A DNA stretch of 64,000 bases from Longitalea luteola. Lineage in GTDB: Bacteria; Bacteroidota; Bacteroidia; Chitinophagales; Chitinophagaceae. A model generated the notes under the pieces. The model had not been told where the DNA came from. It was given only the letters and a program-made list of their open reading frames with translations, and made no database searches. Position 1 is the first letter of the stretch, and every line of letters begins with the position of its first letter. The stretch lies in NCBI RefSeq assembly GCF_017356035.1, contig NZ_JAFIQX010000003.1, positions 248,001 through 312,000 on the forward strand, written 5' to 3'. Of the stretch, positions 33,417 to 41,763 are shown piece after piece. The position numbers and the translations under genes are program-made.

Positions 33417-34238
33417 TTAATCTTTATCCTGTAAAATTAACAAAGGAACATGGGTTTCGTAGGCCATGTGGGTGGTGTGGTTCTTCGAAAAAACCCTTTC
33501 AAGAAAAGTATGTTTATGCGCCACCATTACCAGCAGTTCGCTCGACTGTTGTTTCAAATACTTGCTAATGCCATGATTTACAGATGGTTCCTCAATTATT
33601 ACGTATTCGTGATCGAGCCCCTGGAAAATGATCTCGTTGCTTCTTTTACCCGTCAGTTCGAGTTCTGAATTGCCGCCATGGCTTTGCCTGATGAACAGAA
33701 TATGGGTCCTGGCATTAAAGGTGCGGGCCAGCTGCAGAAGGGGTTTGAACAGCTCGGGGCTGGTCCTGTATGAAAAATCGCTGGCGTAGGTAATGTGTTT
33801 AATAGGGGTGTAGGTGGTGTTGTGGGGAACTACCAGTACCGGTGTCTTTACCTTACGGGCCACATTGGTAGTGGTGCTGCCGATGATCTTATCGAGGCCG
33901 CCGGCGCCCTTCATGCCCATTACGATGAGGTCTATGGGCCGCTCTTTGGTCAGGGTTTTTATTTCGTCAGATGCAATACCGATGCGAACCAGCTTTTCTA
34001 CCTCCAGCCCGTACTCGTTGTGCAGCCAGTCAGCCTCTTTTTTAATCTGTTCCTCGTTCTCTTTCTGCAGGTTATCTACGGTAACCATGGCGTAAGGCAC
34101 CTCGCTGATGGGGGTGGGCAGCATGTATGCGTGGAAGAGGAGCAGCCTGGTTTGAAGTGCTTTAGCCAGTTCTGCTGCAAAAGCCGCCGCATTGCGGGAT
34201 GCTGGCGAAAAATCCACCGGCACAAGAATGGTATTCAT
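33417..34238 (-). CDS. Universal stress protein (two UspA domains)
   Basis: A 273-residue protein with two Usp folds in tandem. Domain 1 (~1-140) starts MNTILVPVDFSPASRNAAAFAAELA and ends with the ATP-binding motif GMKGAGGLDKIIGSTTTNVARKVKTPVLVVP (the G-2X-G-9X-G-S/T pattern). Domain 2 (~145-273) starts HITYASDFSYRTSP and is degenerate: the nucleotide motif is replaced by HKHTFLERVFSKNHTTHMAYETHVPLLIL. Such proteins help survival under stress, but direct functions are mostly unknown. It is transcribed alone, just upstream of tig on the same strand. Confidence 0.9.
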   Translation of the reverse strand: MNTILVPVDFSPASRNAAAFAAELAKALQTRLLLFHAYMLPTPISEVPYAMVTVDNLQKENEEQIKKEADWLHNEYGLEVEKLVRIGIASDEIKTLTKERPIDLIVMGMKGAGGLDKIIGSTTTNVARKVKTPVLVVPHNTTYTPIKHITYASDFSYRTSPELFKPLLQLARTFNARTHILFIRQSHGGNSELELTGKRSNEIIFQGLDHEYVIIEEPSVNHGISKYLKQQSSELLVMVAHKHTFLERVFSKNHTTHMAYETHVPLLILQDKD

Positions 34239-34451
34239 ACATTTAAAAGTTAAGGCTATATAAAGTTAGCAAGTTTGGGTATGTTACGAAGGAAAGAATA
34301 ATGATGGTTAATAGCTTTTTCATGGAATAAAGTTTACAAATACAGGTTTTATAAGTAAAAACTGTCTGTGCCTTAATTTCCTGAAGCCATGTTTGGTGTT
34401 TTAGGCTGGGGATAGCCGGAGAACGAATTTACCGATTTCGCCAGTTGCCAT

Positions 34452-34498
34452 AAAAGAAAAAGGTGAATCATCCTATCGTCTAAGATGATCCACCTTTT
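34452..34498 (-). terminator. Terminator of tRNA-Leu
   Basis: The stem AAAAGGTGAATCATC / GATGATCCACCTTTT (one G-U pair) lies just downstream of the tRNA on the minus strand, followed there by TTTTCTTTTA. Confidence 0.85.
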
Positions 34499-34510
34499 GC
34501 CCTTCTTCGG

Positions 34511-34592
34511 TGCGCATGGAGGGACTCGAACCCCCACACCTCGCGGCATCAGATCCTAAGTCTGACGTGTCTACCAATTTCACCACATGCGC
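34511..34592 (-). tRNA. tRNA-Leu (anticodon UAG)
   Basis: A complete cloverleaf on the minus strand. The acceptor GCGCATG pairs with CATGCGC. The anticodon loop CTTAGGA gives UAG (reads CUA and CUN codons). It has a long variable arm (ATGCCGCGAGGTGT region), T arm GGGGGTTCGAGTCCC and discriminator A, as leucine tRNAs require. CCA is not encoded. A hairpin terminator follows. Confidence 0.95.
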
Positions 34593-34601
34593 TTTTGATT
34601 A

Positions 34602-34699
34602 GTTCATAGTTTTCAGTTCAAAGTTTAGAATTTACAGTTTCGGTACCTGGAGTTTCAGATATCCTGAAACTTTAAACTAAGAACTTTGAACAGCGAACC
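34602..34699. repeat. Two-armed word repeat upstream of tRNA-Leu (GTTCAAAGTTTAGAA type)
   Basis: The left arm (34602-34658) repeats AGTTCATAGTTTTCAGTTCAAAG and AGTTTCAG. The right arm (34664-34699) carries CCTGAAACTTTAAACTAAG and AACTTTGAACAG, the reverse-complement sense. The arms meet in a short hairpin, GTTTCAG/CTGAAAC. Confidence 0.75.
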
Positions 34700-34755
34700 T
34701 ACCCGGCTGATTTGGGGTTGCAAACATAGGGCATTTTTACGTAAATTCGTTAACT

Positions 34756-36984
34756 ATGGATTCTGTTGCCGCGATACCGAAATATAATTTGAATGAAGAG
34801 CAGGAAAAAAAGCTGATCCTCCGTGAATACCGGGCCCTGTTACGCGTTTTGAAACCCAAATTGAAACCGGGTGATAAGGAATTGCTCCGCCGTGCCTTTG
34901 AAATAGCTGCCGAAGCGCATAAGACCATGCGCCGGAAAAGCGGAGAACCTTATATTCTGCACCCTCTGGCCGTAGCCCGCATAGGCGTTGAGGAGATCGG
35001 CCTGGGTGTACGTTCCACGATTTGCTCACTTTTGCACGATACTGTTGAAGATACCGATGTAACCCTGGAAGATATTGAAAGGGCATTTGGCAGCGAAATA
35101 GCGCGCATTGTTGATGGATTAACGAAAATTGCTAATATCATTGACGTCAATGCATCGGCGCAGGCAGAGAATTTTAAAAAAATACTGCTTACCCTCACCG
35201 ATGACCCGCGGGTGATCCTGATTAAACTGGCCGACCGGTTGCATAACATGCGTACCCTCGATAGTATGAAGCGGGAAAAGCAGCTCAAGATCTCTTCTGA
35301 AACGGTGTATGTATATGCGCCTCTCTCGCACCGCATGGGTTTGTATACCATAAAGACCGAGCTGGAAGACCTGGCGATGAAATACCTGGAGCCGGAAGCC
35401 TATAAAGAGATTGCCCGGAAACTGGCGGAAACAAAACGCGAGCGGTCGAGGTATATTAATGAGTTCATCAAGCCGATAAAAGAAAAGCTCGATAAAACCG
35501 GCTACGAATTTGAGATCTACGGCCGGCCCAAAAGCATTCACTCCATCTGGAACAAAATGAAAAAGAAAGGAGTGGCTTTTGAGGAAGTATATGACCTGTT
35601 TGCTATCCGGGTTATTTTGAACATTCCCCTGGAACAGGAAAAAGAGGGTTGCTGGAAAGTGTATTCGGTGATCACCGATGAATATACGCCCTCGCCTGAA
35701 CGTTTGCGCGACTGGTTGAGCAATCCAAAATCGAACGGCTACGAAGCCCTGCATACCACGGTGATGGGACCTCAGGGAAAATGGGTGGAGGTGCAGGTGC
35801 GTACCCGCCGCATGAATGAAATAGCTGAGAAAGGACTTGCCGCTCACTGGAAATATAAAGAAGGGACGGCCGATGAAAGCCGCTTCGATAAATGGTTCCA
35901 GCAGATCAGGGAAGTACTCAATAATCAGGACAGCGATTCCATCGACTTCTTACACGACTTCAAGACCAGTTTTCTGGCTGAAGAAATATATGTGTATACA
36001 CCCAAAGGCGATGTAAAAATGCTGCCCGTTGACAGCACGGCGCTCGATTTTGCCTTTGCCATTCACAGTGCGGTGGGCTCACAATGTATTGGCGCCAAAA
36101 TAAACCACAAGCTGGTGCCCATCAGCCATAAACTGCGCAGCGGCGACCAGGTGGAGATCATTACATCGGCCAAGCAAAAGCCGAATGAAGACTGGTTGAA
36201 TATTGTAGTAACTGCGAAAGCAAAGAGCAAGATCAAGGATGCGCTGAAAGAAGAAAAAAGAAAAGTGGCCGATGAAGGTAAATATGTGTTGCAGCGCAAG
36301 CTGGAGCACATGGGTGCCGCATTTAACCAGCATAACGTAGATATTCTCGCTTCTTTTTATAAATTATCGTCACCGCTCGACCTGTATTACCAGATCTCTA
36401 TAAAGGCACTTGACCTGAAAGAGCTGAGCGAGTTTCACGTATTGGGCGATAAACTGGAGCCGCCCAAACCCATTCGTCCGGAAATAAAACATGATCCGGT
36501 GCATGCATTGCCTAAAAAGGATGCGGAGCTGATCATTTTTGGCGAAAGCAGCGACAAGATCGTTTACAACCTGGCCAATTGTTGTAAACCCATTCCGGGC
36601 GATGATGTATTCGGTTTTGTGAGCACCGGAAAGGGCCTTACCATTCACCGCACCAATTGTCCGAATGCCGCCCGTTTGCTGGCCAACTATGGGCACCGGG
36701 TAGTAAAAACAAAGTGGGCAAAAAATAAAGAAATTTCCTTCCTTACCGGTTTAAAGATCGTTGGCCTCGATGATGTGGGCGTCATTCACAAGATCACCAA
36801 CCTGATCTCCGGTGAAATGAAGATCAACATCAACGCCATGACCATTGAAGCGCGGGAAGGATTATTTCATGGAAATATCAGGGTGTATGTGCATGACAAG
36901 GAAGAGTTGGATGAACTGGTGAACCGGCTTAAAAAGCTGCCTGGCATTGAAACGGTTGACCGCTACGATACGGAACAACAGTAA
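34756..36984 (+). CDS. Bifunctional (p)ppGpp synthetase/hydrolase, Rel/SpoT type
   Basis: A 742-residue stringent-response enzyme. The N-terminal HD hydrolase domain shows KSGEPYILHPLAVARIG and LLHDTVEDTDVTLEDIERAFG (the HD pair at ~98-99). The synthetase domain shows YGRPKSIHSIWNKMKKKG, VYDLFAIRVIL and NGYEALHTTVMGPQGKWVEVQVRT. A TGS domain starts near VYTPKGDVKMLPVDSTALDFAFAIHS, followed by a helical region and a C-terminal ACT domain (GLDDVGVIHKITNLISGEMKINI). It makes and degrades the alarmone (p)ppGpp. Both catalytic domains look intact, as expected where it is the main Rel protein. It is transcribed alone, followed by a long AT-rich inverted repeat. Confidence 0.95.
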   Translation: MDSVAAIPKYNLNEEQEKKLILREYRALLRVLKPKLKPGDKELLRRAFEIAAEAHKTMRRKSGEPYILHPLAVARIGVEEIGLGVRSTICSLLHDTVEDTDVTLEDIERAFGSEIARIVDGLTKIANIIDVNASAQAENFKKILLTLTDDPRVILIKLADRLHNMRTLDSMKREKQLKISSETVYVYAPLSHRMGLYTIKTELEDLAMKYLEPEAYKEIARKLAETKRERSRYINEFIKPIKEKLDKTGYEFEIYGRPKSIHSIWNKMKKKGVAFEEVYDLFAIRVILNIPLEQEKEGCWKVYSVITDEYTPSPERLRDWLSNPKSNGYEALHTTVMGPQGKWVEVQVRTRRMNEIAEKGLAAHWKYKEGTADESRFDKWFQQIREVLNNQDSDSIDFLHDFKTSFLAEEIYVYTPKGDVKMLPVDSTALDFAFAIHSAVGSQCIGAKINHKLVPISHKLRSGDQVEIITSAKQKPNEDWLNIVVTAKAKSKIKDALKEEKRKVADEGKYVLQRKLEHMGAAFNQHNVDILASFYKLSSPLDLYYQISIKALDLKELSEFHVLGDKLEPPKPIRPEIKHDPVHALPKKDAELIIFGESSDKIVYNLANCCKPIPGDDVFGFVSTGKGLTIHRTNCPNAARLLANYGHRVVKTKWAKNKEISFLTGLKIVGLDDVGVIHKITNLISGEMKININAMTIEAREGLFHGNIRVYVHDKEELDELVNRLKKLPGIETVDRYDTEQQ

Positions 36985-36998
36985 TTATTTCTGATTGC

Positions 36999-37210
36999 TT
37001 GATTTTGGGATTTCGAGATTTCAAGAATTTGAGATTTTTAGAAAAATCTTAAATTCTATGACTTTATTGGTCCGGTTTTGAATTTGCTCGAAACGGGGGC
37101 TCATAAAATCTAAAAATCTTAAATGCGGGCGCAAGGTTTGATCCTGATGCTGTGAAAAATTAAGATCTGGAAATCTCAAAATTTCAAAATCCCAAAATCT
37201 CAAAATCTCT
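36999..37210. repeat. AT-rich two-armed word repeat between rel and purA
   Basis: A perfect 13-bp inverted pair, GATTTTGGGATTT (37001-37013) and its reverse complement (37187-37199), lies within longer imperfect arms (36999-37042 and 37160-37210) made of the word GAGATTT/GATTTTGAGA. About 120 bp separate the arms. Confidence 0.8.
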
Positions 37211-37224
37211 TTGTGATTTTAACC

Positions 37225-37232
37225 TATTTTTG
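37225..37232 (+). promoter_or_regulatory. Promoter -7 box of purA
   Basis: TATTTTTG matches TAnnTTTG, 35 bp before the purA ATG. The -33 region would fall in the arm of the AT-rich repeat. Confidence 0.6.
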
Positions 37233-37267
37233 CCCCCGTTTCCTACAAATTATTCAAAAATTTAATA

Positions 37268-38533
37268 ATGGTTGATGTTTTATTAGGTCTTCAATGGGGC
37301 GATGAAGGCAAAGGAAAGATCGTTGATTACTTTGCTCCCGGTTATGATGTCATTGCCCGCTTTCAGGGCGGTCCCAATGCAGGCCATACGTTATATGTAA
37401 ACGATAAAAAGGTTGTGCTGCATCAAATTCCTTCCGGTATTTTTCACGAGAATACAGTGAACCTTATTGGTAATGGTGTAGTGCTTGATCCGGTAACCTT
37501 GAAAAGAGAATGCGAAACGGTTAAAGCGTTTGGCATCGACTACCGGAAGAACTTGTTTATATCAGAAAGAACACACCTGATATTGCCAACGCACCGTGCA
37601 TTGGATAAAGCTTCTGAATTATCAAAAGGAAACGATAAGATCGGTTCTACGTTAAAAGGTATTGGACCGGCTTATATGGATAAAACAGGCCGTAATGGTT
37701 TGCGTGTTGGTGATCTGTTAGATAAAAGCTTTACAACGCAATACATCCGACTGCGGTTGAAGCACCAGAAACTGCTCGACAGCCTTAATTTCCATGAAGA
37801 TATTTCTGCATGGGAAGAAGAGTTCTTTGAAGCGCTCGAATTCATGAAAGAATTCAAGATCGTAAGCGGCGAATATTTTATCAATGAAAAGATAAGCCAG
37901 GGCAAAAAGGTTTTGGCCGAAGGTGCTCAGGGAAGTATGCTCGATGTTGATTTCGGAACATTCCCATTTGTAACTTCATCAAATACGATCTCTGCGGGCG
38001 TGTGTACCGGTTTGGGTGTAGCACCGCAAAAGATCAGGGAAGTGATTGGTGTTACAAAAGCCTATTGCACCCGCGTAGGTAGTGGACCGTTCCCAACTGA
38101 GTTGCATGATGAGACCGGTGAAGAGCTGCGTCGCATTGGTAATGAATTTGGAGCTACTACAGGCCGTCCCAGACGTTGTGGCTGGATTGACCTGGTAGCA
38201 TTGCGTTTTGCCTGCATGGTGAATGGTGTAACTAAACTGGTTATGACCAAAGCCGACGTACTGGACGCTTTTGAAGAGCTAAAAGTATGTACGTCTTACA
38301 TGGTTGGAGATAAAAAGACAGATGCTATTCCGTTCCAGATGACGAGGTTGGAAATAACCCCTGAACTGAAAAGCTTTAAGGGCTGGAAAACAGGCATCGA
38401 TACCTTCAGGTCGGCCAGCCAGCTGCCAGCTGCCATGACGGAATATGTATCGTTTATTAATTCATATTTAGGTGTGAATATAAATTATATTTCAAATGGT
38501 CCCGGACGTGAACAATTGATAGAAATTCAGTAG
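37268..38533 (+). CDS. purA: Adenylosuccinate synthetase
   Basis: A 421-residue GTP-dependent enzyme that joins IMP and aspartate to form adenylosuccinate, the first committed step to AMP. It begins MVDVLLGLQWGDEGKGKIVDYF, containing the P-loop-like GDEGKGK and the catalytic aspartate. FQGGPNAGHTLYV follows, then GIGPAYMDKTGRNGLRVGD, QGSMLDVDFGTFPFVTSSN, and TTGRPRRCGWIDLVALR in the IMP- and GTP-binding regions. Length and start are normal for the family. A downstream gene for an acidic protein starts 94 bp after the stop. Confidence 0.96.
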   Translation: MVDVLLGLQWGDEGKGKIVDYFAPGYDVIARFQGGPNAGHTLYVNDKKVVLHQIPSGIFHENTVNLIGNGVVLDPVTLKRECETVKAFGIDYRKNLFISERTHLILPTHRALDKASELSKGNDKIGSTLKGIGPAYMDKTGRNGLRVGDLLDKSFTTQYIRLRLKHQKLLDSLNFHEDISAWEEEFFEALEFMKEFKIVSGEYFINEKISQGKKVLAEGAQGSMLDVDFGTFPFVTSSNTISAGVCTGLGVAPQKIREVIGVTKAYCTRVGSGPFPTELHDETGEELRRIGNEFGATTGRPRRCGWIDLVALRFACMVNGVTKLVMTKADVLDAFEELKVCTSYMVGDKKTDAIPFQMTRLEITPELKSFKGWKTGIDTFRSASQLPAAMTEYVSFINSYLGVNINYISNGPGREQLIEIQ

Positions 38534-38627
38534 TTTTCACTTCGGATTTTTGATTGAAAAATTATTTTAAAAAATTTGGCGGATTAAAAACTTCGCTGAA
38601 ATTTTACAAACACAATCTTACCAGACA

Positions 38628-39089
38628 ATGGCAGCAAAATCTGACAAGGAAAAAAAGACCGGCGGAAACTCTGCACCAAAGTCTTCTAAGGAAACTCCGA
38701 AAAAAGCCTCATCAAAACCTAAGAAAGAAGAAGATGAGGATGATGAAGACATGGAAGATGATGAGTTAGAAACGCCGAAGAACGCAAAAAAAGCAGGCAA
38801 AGCTTCTTCTAAGAAATCCGATGAAGACGAAGATGATGATGACGATGAAGATCTGGATGATGAGGTAGATGATTGGGATAAACCGGAAGAAGAAGAAGAC
38901 TGGGACCCTGACTTCGAAGAATTTGATTTACCAAAATCAAAAGGAAAGAAAGTTAGTGGTGGAGGCACCGGAAGTGGTAAAAAAGGCAAAGGCGGCGAAG
39001 ATGACGACGATCTTGGCCTCGATGATGAATTCAAGGACCTTGACCTCTTCAACGACCGCGGCTTCGACGACGACGAGGAGGACTTTTAG
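38628..39089 (+). CDS. Highly acidic low-complexity protein of unknown function
   Basis: A 153-residue protein with no recognisable fold. The first ~45 residues are lysine/serine-rich (KKTGGNSAPKSSKETPKKASSKPKK). The rest alternates runs of Asp/Glu (EEDEDDEDMEDDELE, DEDEDDDDDEDLDDE) with short basic patches and a Gly-rich linker (SGGGTGSGKKGKGG). It resembles histone-chaperone-like or RNA-polymerase-delta-like acidic tails, but only in composition. No signal peptide is present. The stop codon overlaps the GTG start of pabB by one base (TAGTG), so the two are translationally coupled. The coding frame is believable because it is uninterrupted and ends exactly at the next gene. Confidence 0.72.
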   Translation: MAAKSDKEKKTGGNSAPKSSKETPKKASSKPKKEEDEDDEDMEDDELETPKNAKKAGKASSKKSDEDEDDDDDEDLDDEVDDWDKPEEEEDWDPDFEEFDLPKSKGKKVSGGGTGSGKKGKGGEDDDDLGLDDEFKDLDLFNDRGFDDDEEDF

Positions 39090-40414
39090 TGGTTACTTCT
39101 ATTACTGCTCACCCTGTTTCCACAGTGCGCAGACAATACATATCATTTCCCATCGCTGATTTTCAGCGAACCAAGTCACAAATGTTGAACTGGGCCAACC
39201 AGTTCAACATTTGTTGTTTTCTCGACAACCAGCATTATAATTTACCACATCATAGTTTTGAATGTATGGCTGCGGCAGGGGCTGTGCAAACCCTTGCAAC
39301 TGCGGCTGGCACTGCATTTCACCAGTTGCAGCAATTGTATGAACAGCACCATGACTGGCTATTCGGGCATTTAAGTTATGATCTCAAGAATGAAACGGAA
39401 GACCTGGCCAGTCATAATACCGACCGCATTGGTTTCCCCGACCTTTGTTTTTTTATTCCTGACGTTTTACTGCAGTTAAGCGAACATGAGCTGGTGATCG
39501 GCACATTCGATGGCCGCCATGAAACCGTTTTTCACGAGATCCGTAGTACTAAACCGGTGAATGAAGCGGGGCAGCACCTGGCAACCCCCATCCATAACCG
39601 CATCAGCAAAGCCGATTACATTCACATCATTCAGCAGCTGCAGCAGCATATTTTGCGCGGTGATTGTTATGAGATCAATTTCTGCCAGGAGTTCTTTGCC
39701 GAGCAGGTAGCGATAGATCCTTTGCAGGTATATTGTTCGCTGAGCAACACATCGCCCAATCCCTTTTCAGCGTATTATAAAACAGGACAGCAATATTTGC
39801 TCTGTGCGAGCCCCGAGCGCTATCTTAAGAAGGAGGGGAGCCGCATATATTCACAACCCATCAAAGGAACTTCCCAGCGTAACCTGAACGATGCAGGGGA
39901 AGATGTGAAACATAAAGAACATTTGTATAACAGTGCCAAGGATCGTTCGGAAAATGTAATGATCGTTGATCTTGTGCGCAACGATCTGTCGAAGATCTGT
40001 GAGGAAGCATCGGTACAGGTAGATGAATTGTTTGGTATTTACAGCTTTCCGCAGGTTCATCAGATGATCTCCACTGTTAGTGGCCAGCTGCGCAGCGATA
40101 TTCATTTTATAGAGGCCATTAAAGCTACATTCCCCATGGGTTCCATGACCGGCGCCCCGAAGCGAAGGGTGATGGAACTGATTGAACAGTATGAACAAAC
40201 CAGGCGCGGCATTTTCTCCGGCGCCGTTGGGTATCTTACCCCGGAAGGCGATTTCGATTTTAATGTGGTGATCCGGAGCATTATGTACAATGCTGCGAGC
40301 CGGTATCTCTCCTTTCAGGCCGGTTCGGCCATTACGTTTTACAGCGATCCCGAGAAAGAATATGAAGAATGCCTTTTAAAAGCCGCTGCGATAAAGAAGG
40401 TATTAGGAAGTTAG
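39089..40414 (+). CDS. pabB: Aminodeoxychorismate synthase component I
   Basis: A 441-residue chorismate-utilising enzyme that makes 4-amino-4-deoxychorismate for folate. The motif PIKGTSQRN contains the lysine that distinguishes PabB from anthranilate synthase TrpE (PIAGT). Other family motifs are KDRSENVMIVDLVRNDLSKIC, FPQVHQMISTVSGQL, FPMGSMTGAPKRRVMELIEQYE, GIFSGAVGYLTPEGDFDFNVVIRSI and the C-terminal FQAGSAITFYSDPEKEYEECLLKA. The first ~90 residues are less conserved. A GTG start overlaps the preceding stop by one base, suggesting coupled translation. The glutamine amidotransferase partner (PabA) is not in the window. Confidence 0.92.
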   Translation: MVTSITAHPVSTVRRQYISFPIADFQRTKSQMLNWANQFNICCFLDNQHYNLPHHSFECMAAAGAVQTLATAAGTAFHQLQQLYEQHHDWLFGHLSYDLKNETEDLASHNTDRIGFPDLCFFIPDVLLQLSEHELVIGTFDGRHETVFHEIRSTKPVNEAGQHLATPIHNRISKADYIHIIQQLQQHILRGDCYEINFCQEFFAEQVAIDPLQVYCSLSNTSPNPFSAYYKTGQQYLLCASPERYLKKEGSRIYSQPIKGTSQRNLNDAGEDVKHKEHLYNSAKDRSENVMIVDLVRNDLSKICEEASVQVDELFGIYSFPQVHQMISTVSGQLRSDIHFIEAIKATFPMGSMTGAPKRRVMELIEQYEQTRRGIFSGAVGYLTPEGDFDFNVVIRSIMYNAASRYLSFQAGSAITFYSDPEKEYEECLLKAAAIKKVLGS

Positions 40415-40423
40415 CTTTATGTG

Positions 40424-40522
40424 GGCAGTTGGCGGTTAGCGGCTAAAAAAACTCAGGCGGCCCCACATTAATCGGGCCGCCTGAAATGGCGAGATAACTC
40501 CCAATTGGCAACTGCCAATTGA
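40424..40522. repeat. Two-armed word repeat between pabB and the lytic transglycosylase gene
   Basis: The left arm (40424-40444) carries GGCAGTTGGCGGTTAGCGG. The right arm (40501-40522) carries CCAATTGGCAACTGCCAATTG. They share an 8-bp inverted word (GGCAGTTG at 40424-40431, CAACTGCC at 40509-40516). A terminator stands between the arms. Confidence 0.65.
40445..40484 (-). terminator. Terminator of the lytic transglycosylase gene
   Basis: A perfect 11-bp stem (TCAGGCGGCCC / GGGCCGCCTGA, 40453-40463/40474-40484) is followed on the minus strand by seven T. Confidence 0.85.
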
Positions 40523-41614
40523 TTACTTTATTACTGTAGCGCCGCTTAATAACATCTGAACAGATTCGTTCAGGATAATGTATTTATTAGCTATAAACAA
40601 GTCCATTTTATCAGCCGGCAGTTTCAGCTCATAGGCATTATCATTACTGGCCATAATGGCGTCAAAGTCGGGATTGTACCGGTTAAACTCTGCCAGGTCC
40701 ATCATAATGTTCTTGACAATAGCGGCAGAATAATATTTACCAGATACCTCCATGCTTTTGGCATTGGCCTGCTCGGCGGTAGTTAACCGGCGATTGATGA
40801 GGTGCGTGGCGGTAACCCCCAGTTGTTCGGTAACTTCTGCTTTGGTAAGGGTGGTTACACTGCCCTGGCCTTCAAAAATATAATGCGTGCCAATGAATTT
40901 CTTTACGTGCATGCGGGTTTCGGCCGGTAAAAAGTTCTGGATCTTCCAGAAGTTCCGGCTGCCCTGGCTTCTTTTAATGGCATTATAAACATTCACCGGC
41001 CCGCCATTGTAGGCGGCGATCACCAGCAGCCAGTCGCCAAACTCCCTGTACAGATCCCGCAGGTACTTGGCGGCAGCATGGGTGCTTTTTGTATAGCTCT
41101 TCCGTTCATCCACAGCGCGGTTCACTTTCAGGCCCAGGTCTCGTGCGGTTTGGGGCATGAGTTGCCAGGGACCTACAGCGCCTGCCCAGGAGGTGGCGGT
41201 AGATTTCAATTCCGATTCAATAACTGCGAGGTATTTCAATTCTGAAGGAAGTCCGTATTTCAGTAATATATTGTCTATCGTTTTGAAATACGGTGTAGCC
41301 CAGCTCTTCATTTTACGAAGGTCTTCGCCATTTCTTTCCATGTAATCCTGCACAAATTGAATAGCGCGGGGGTTCAATCGAATGCCATTTGATTCGTTGT
41401 AACCCAGCTCAAATGCGTGGGTTATGTCTTCTTCCTGGGGGTCTGCGGAGTCATTATTTACTTTTCCAGGGAATTCGAATTGTTGCGAAAGAACAAAACG
41501 GTTCAGCTTTTTTTCACTCTTAACAGGATTCTTAGCTATTCCGTGGTCAGTGCTATATGCCATGCATAACCATCCCAGGCCTAAAATACCCGAAATAAAA
41601 AGTTTTCGTTTCAT
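40523..41614 (-). CDS. Lytic transglycosylase (SLT domain)
   Basis: A 363-residue exported murein hydrolase. A hydrophobic N-terminal segment (LFISGILGLGWLCMAYS) acts as signal peptide or anchor. The SLT domain (~110-260) has the catalytic glutamate in LAVIESELKSTATSWAGAVGPWQLMPQTARDLGL, then KSTHAAAKYLRDLYREFGDWLLVIAAYNGGPVNVYNAI with the conserved AYNGG. This is the MltD-like/family 1 type. It cleaves glycan strands with formation of 1,6-anhydro ends. No LysM domain is present; the C-terminal ~100 residues are of unknown fold (VTEQLGVTATHLINRRL...). It is transcribed alone and ends in an 11-bp terminator. Confidence 0.9.
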   Translation of the reverse strand: MKRKLFISGILGLGWLCMAYSTDHGIAKNPVKSEKKLNRFVLSQQFEFPGKVNNDSADPQEEDITHAFELGYNESNGIRLNPRAIQFVQDYMERNGEDLRKMKSWATPYFKTIDNILLKYGLPSELKYLAVIESELKSTATSWAGAVGPWQLMPQTARDLGLKVNRAVDERKSYTKSTHAAAKYLRDLYREFGDWLLVIAAYNGGPVNVYNAIKRSQGSRNFWKIQNFLPAETRMHVKKFIGTHYIFEGQGSVTTLTKAEVTEQLGVTATHLINRRLTTAEQANAKSMEVSGKYYSAAIVKNIMMDLAEFNRYNPDFDAIMASNDNAYELKLPADKMDLFIANKYIILNESVQMLLSGATVIK

Positions 41615-41763
41615 TTTCGTTAGTTAAAACTAATAATGATCGACCCGGGGGTATGGATTGTACTTAAGTTAACACAGGATGGAATCGGATGAAGTTTTCT
41701 TAGGATCTGTTGGAGTAACAGAGCAGCATATAAGCCGGGGGTCGAAGGGGTTTGGGCTTTTCA

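Noticed and set aside
38618-39052. 144-codon minus-strand serine-rich frame opposite the acidic protein
   Set aside because: It is the antisense of an Asp/Glu-rich coding sequence, which automatically gives Ser-rich frames. The plus-strand frame connects precisely to pabB.
39089-40414. Anthranilate synthase component I (trpE)
   Set aside because: The motif reads PIKGT with lysine, as in PabB, not PIAGT, and no other tryptophan genes are adjacent.
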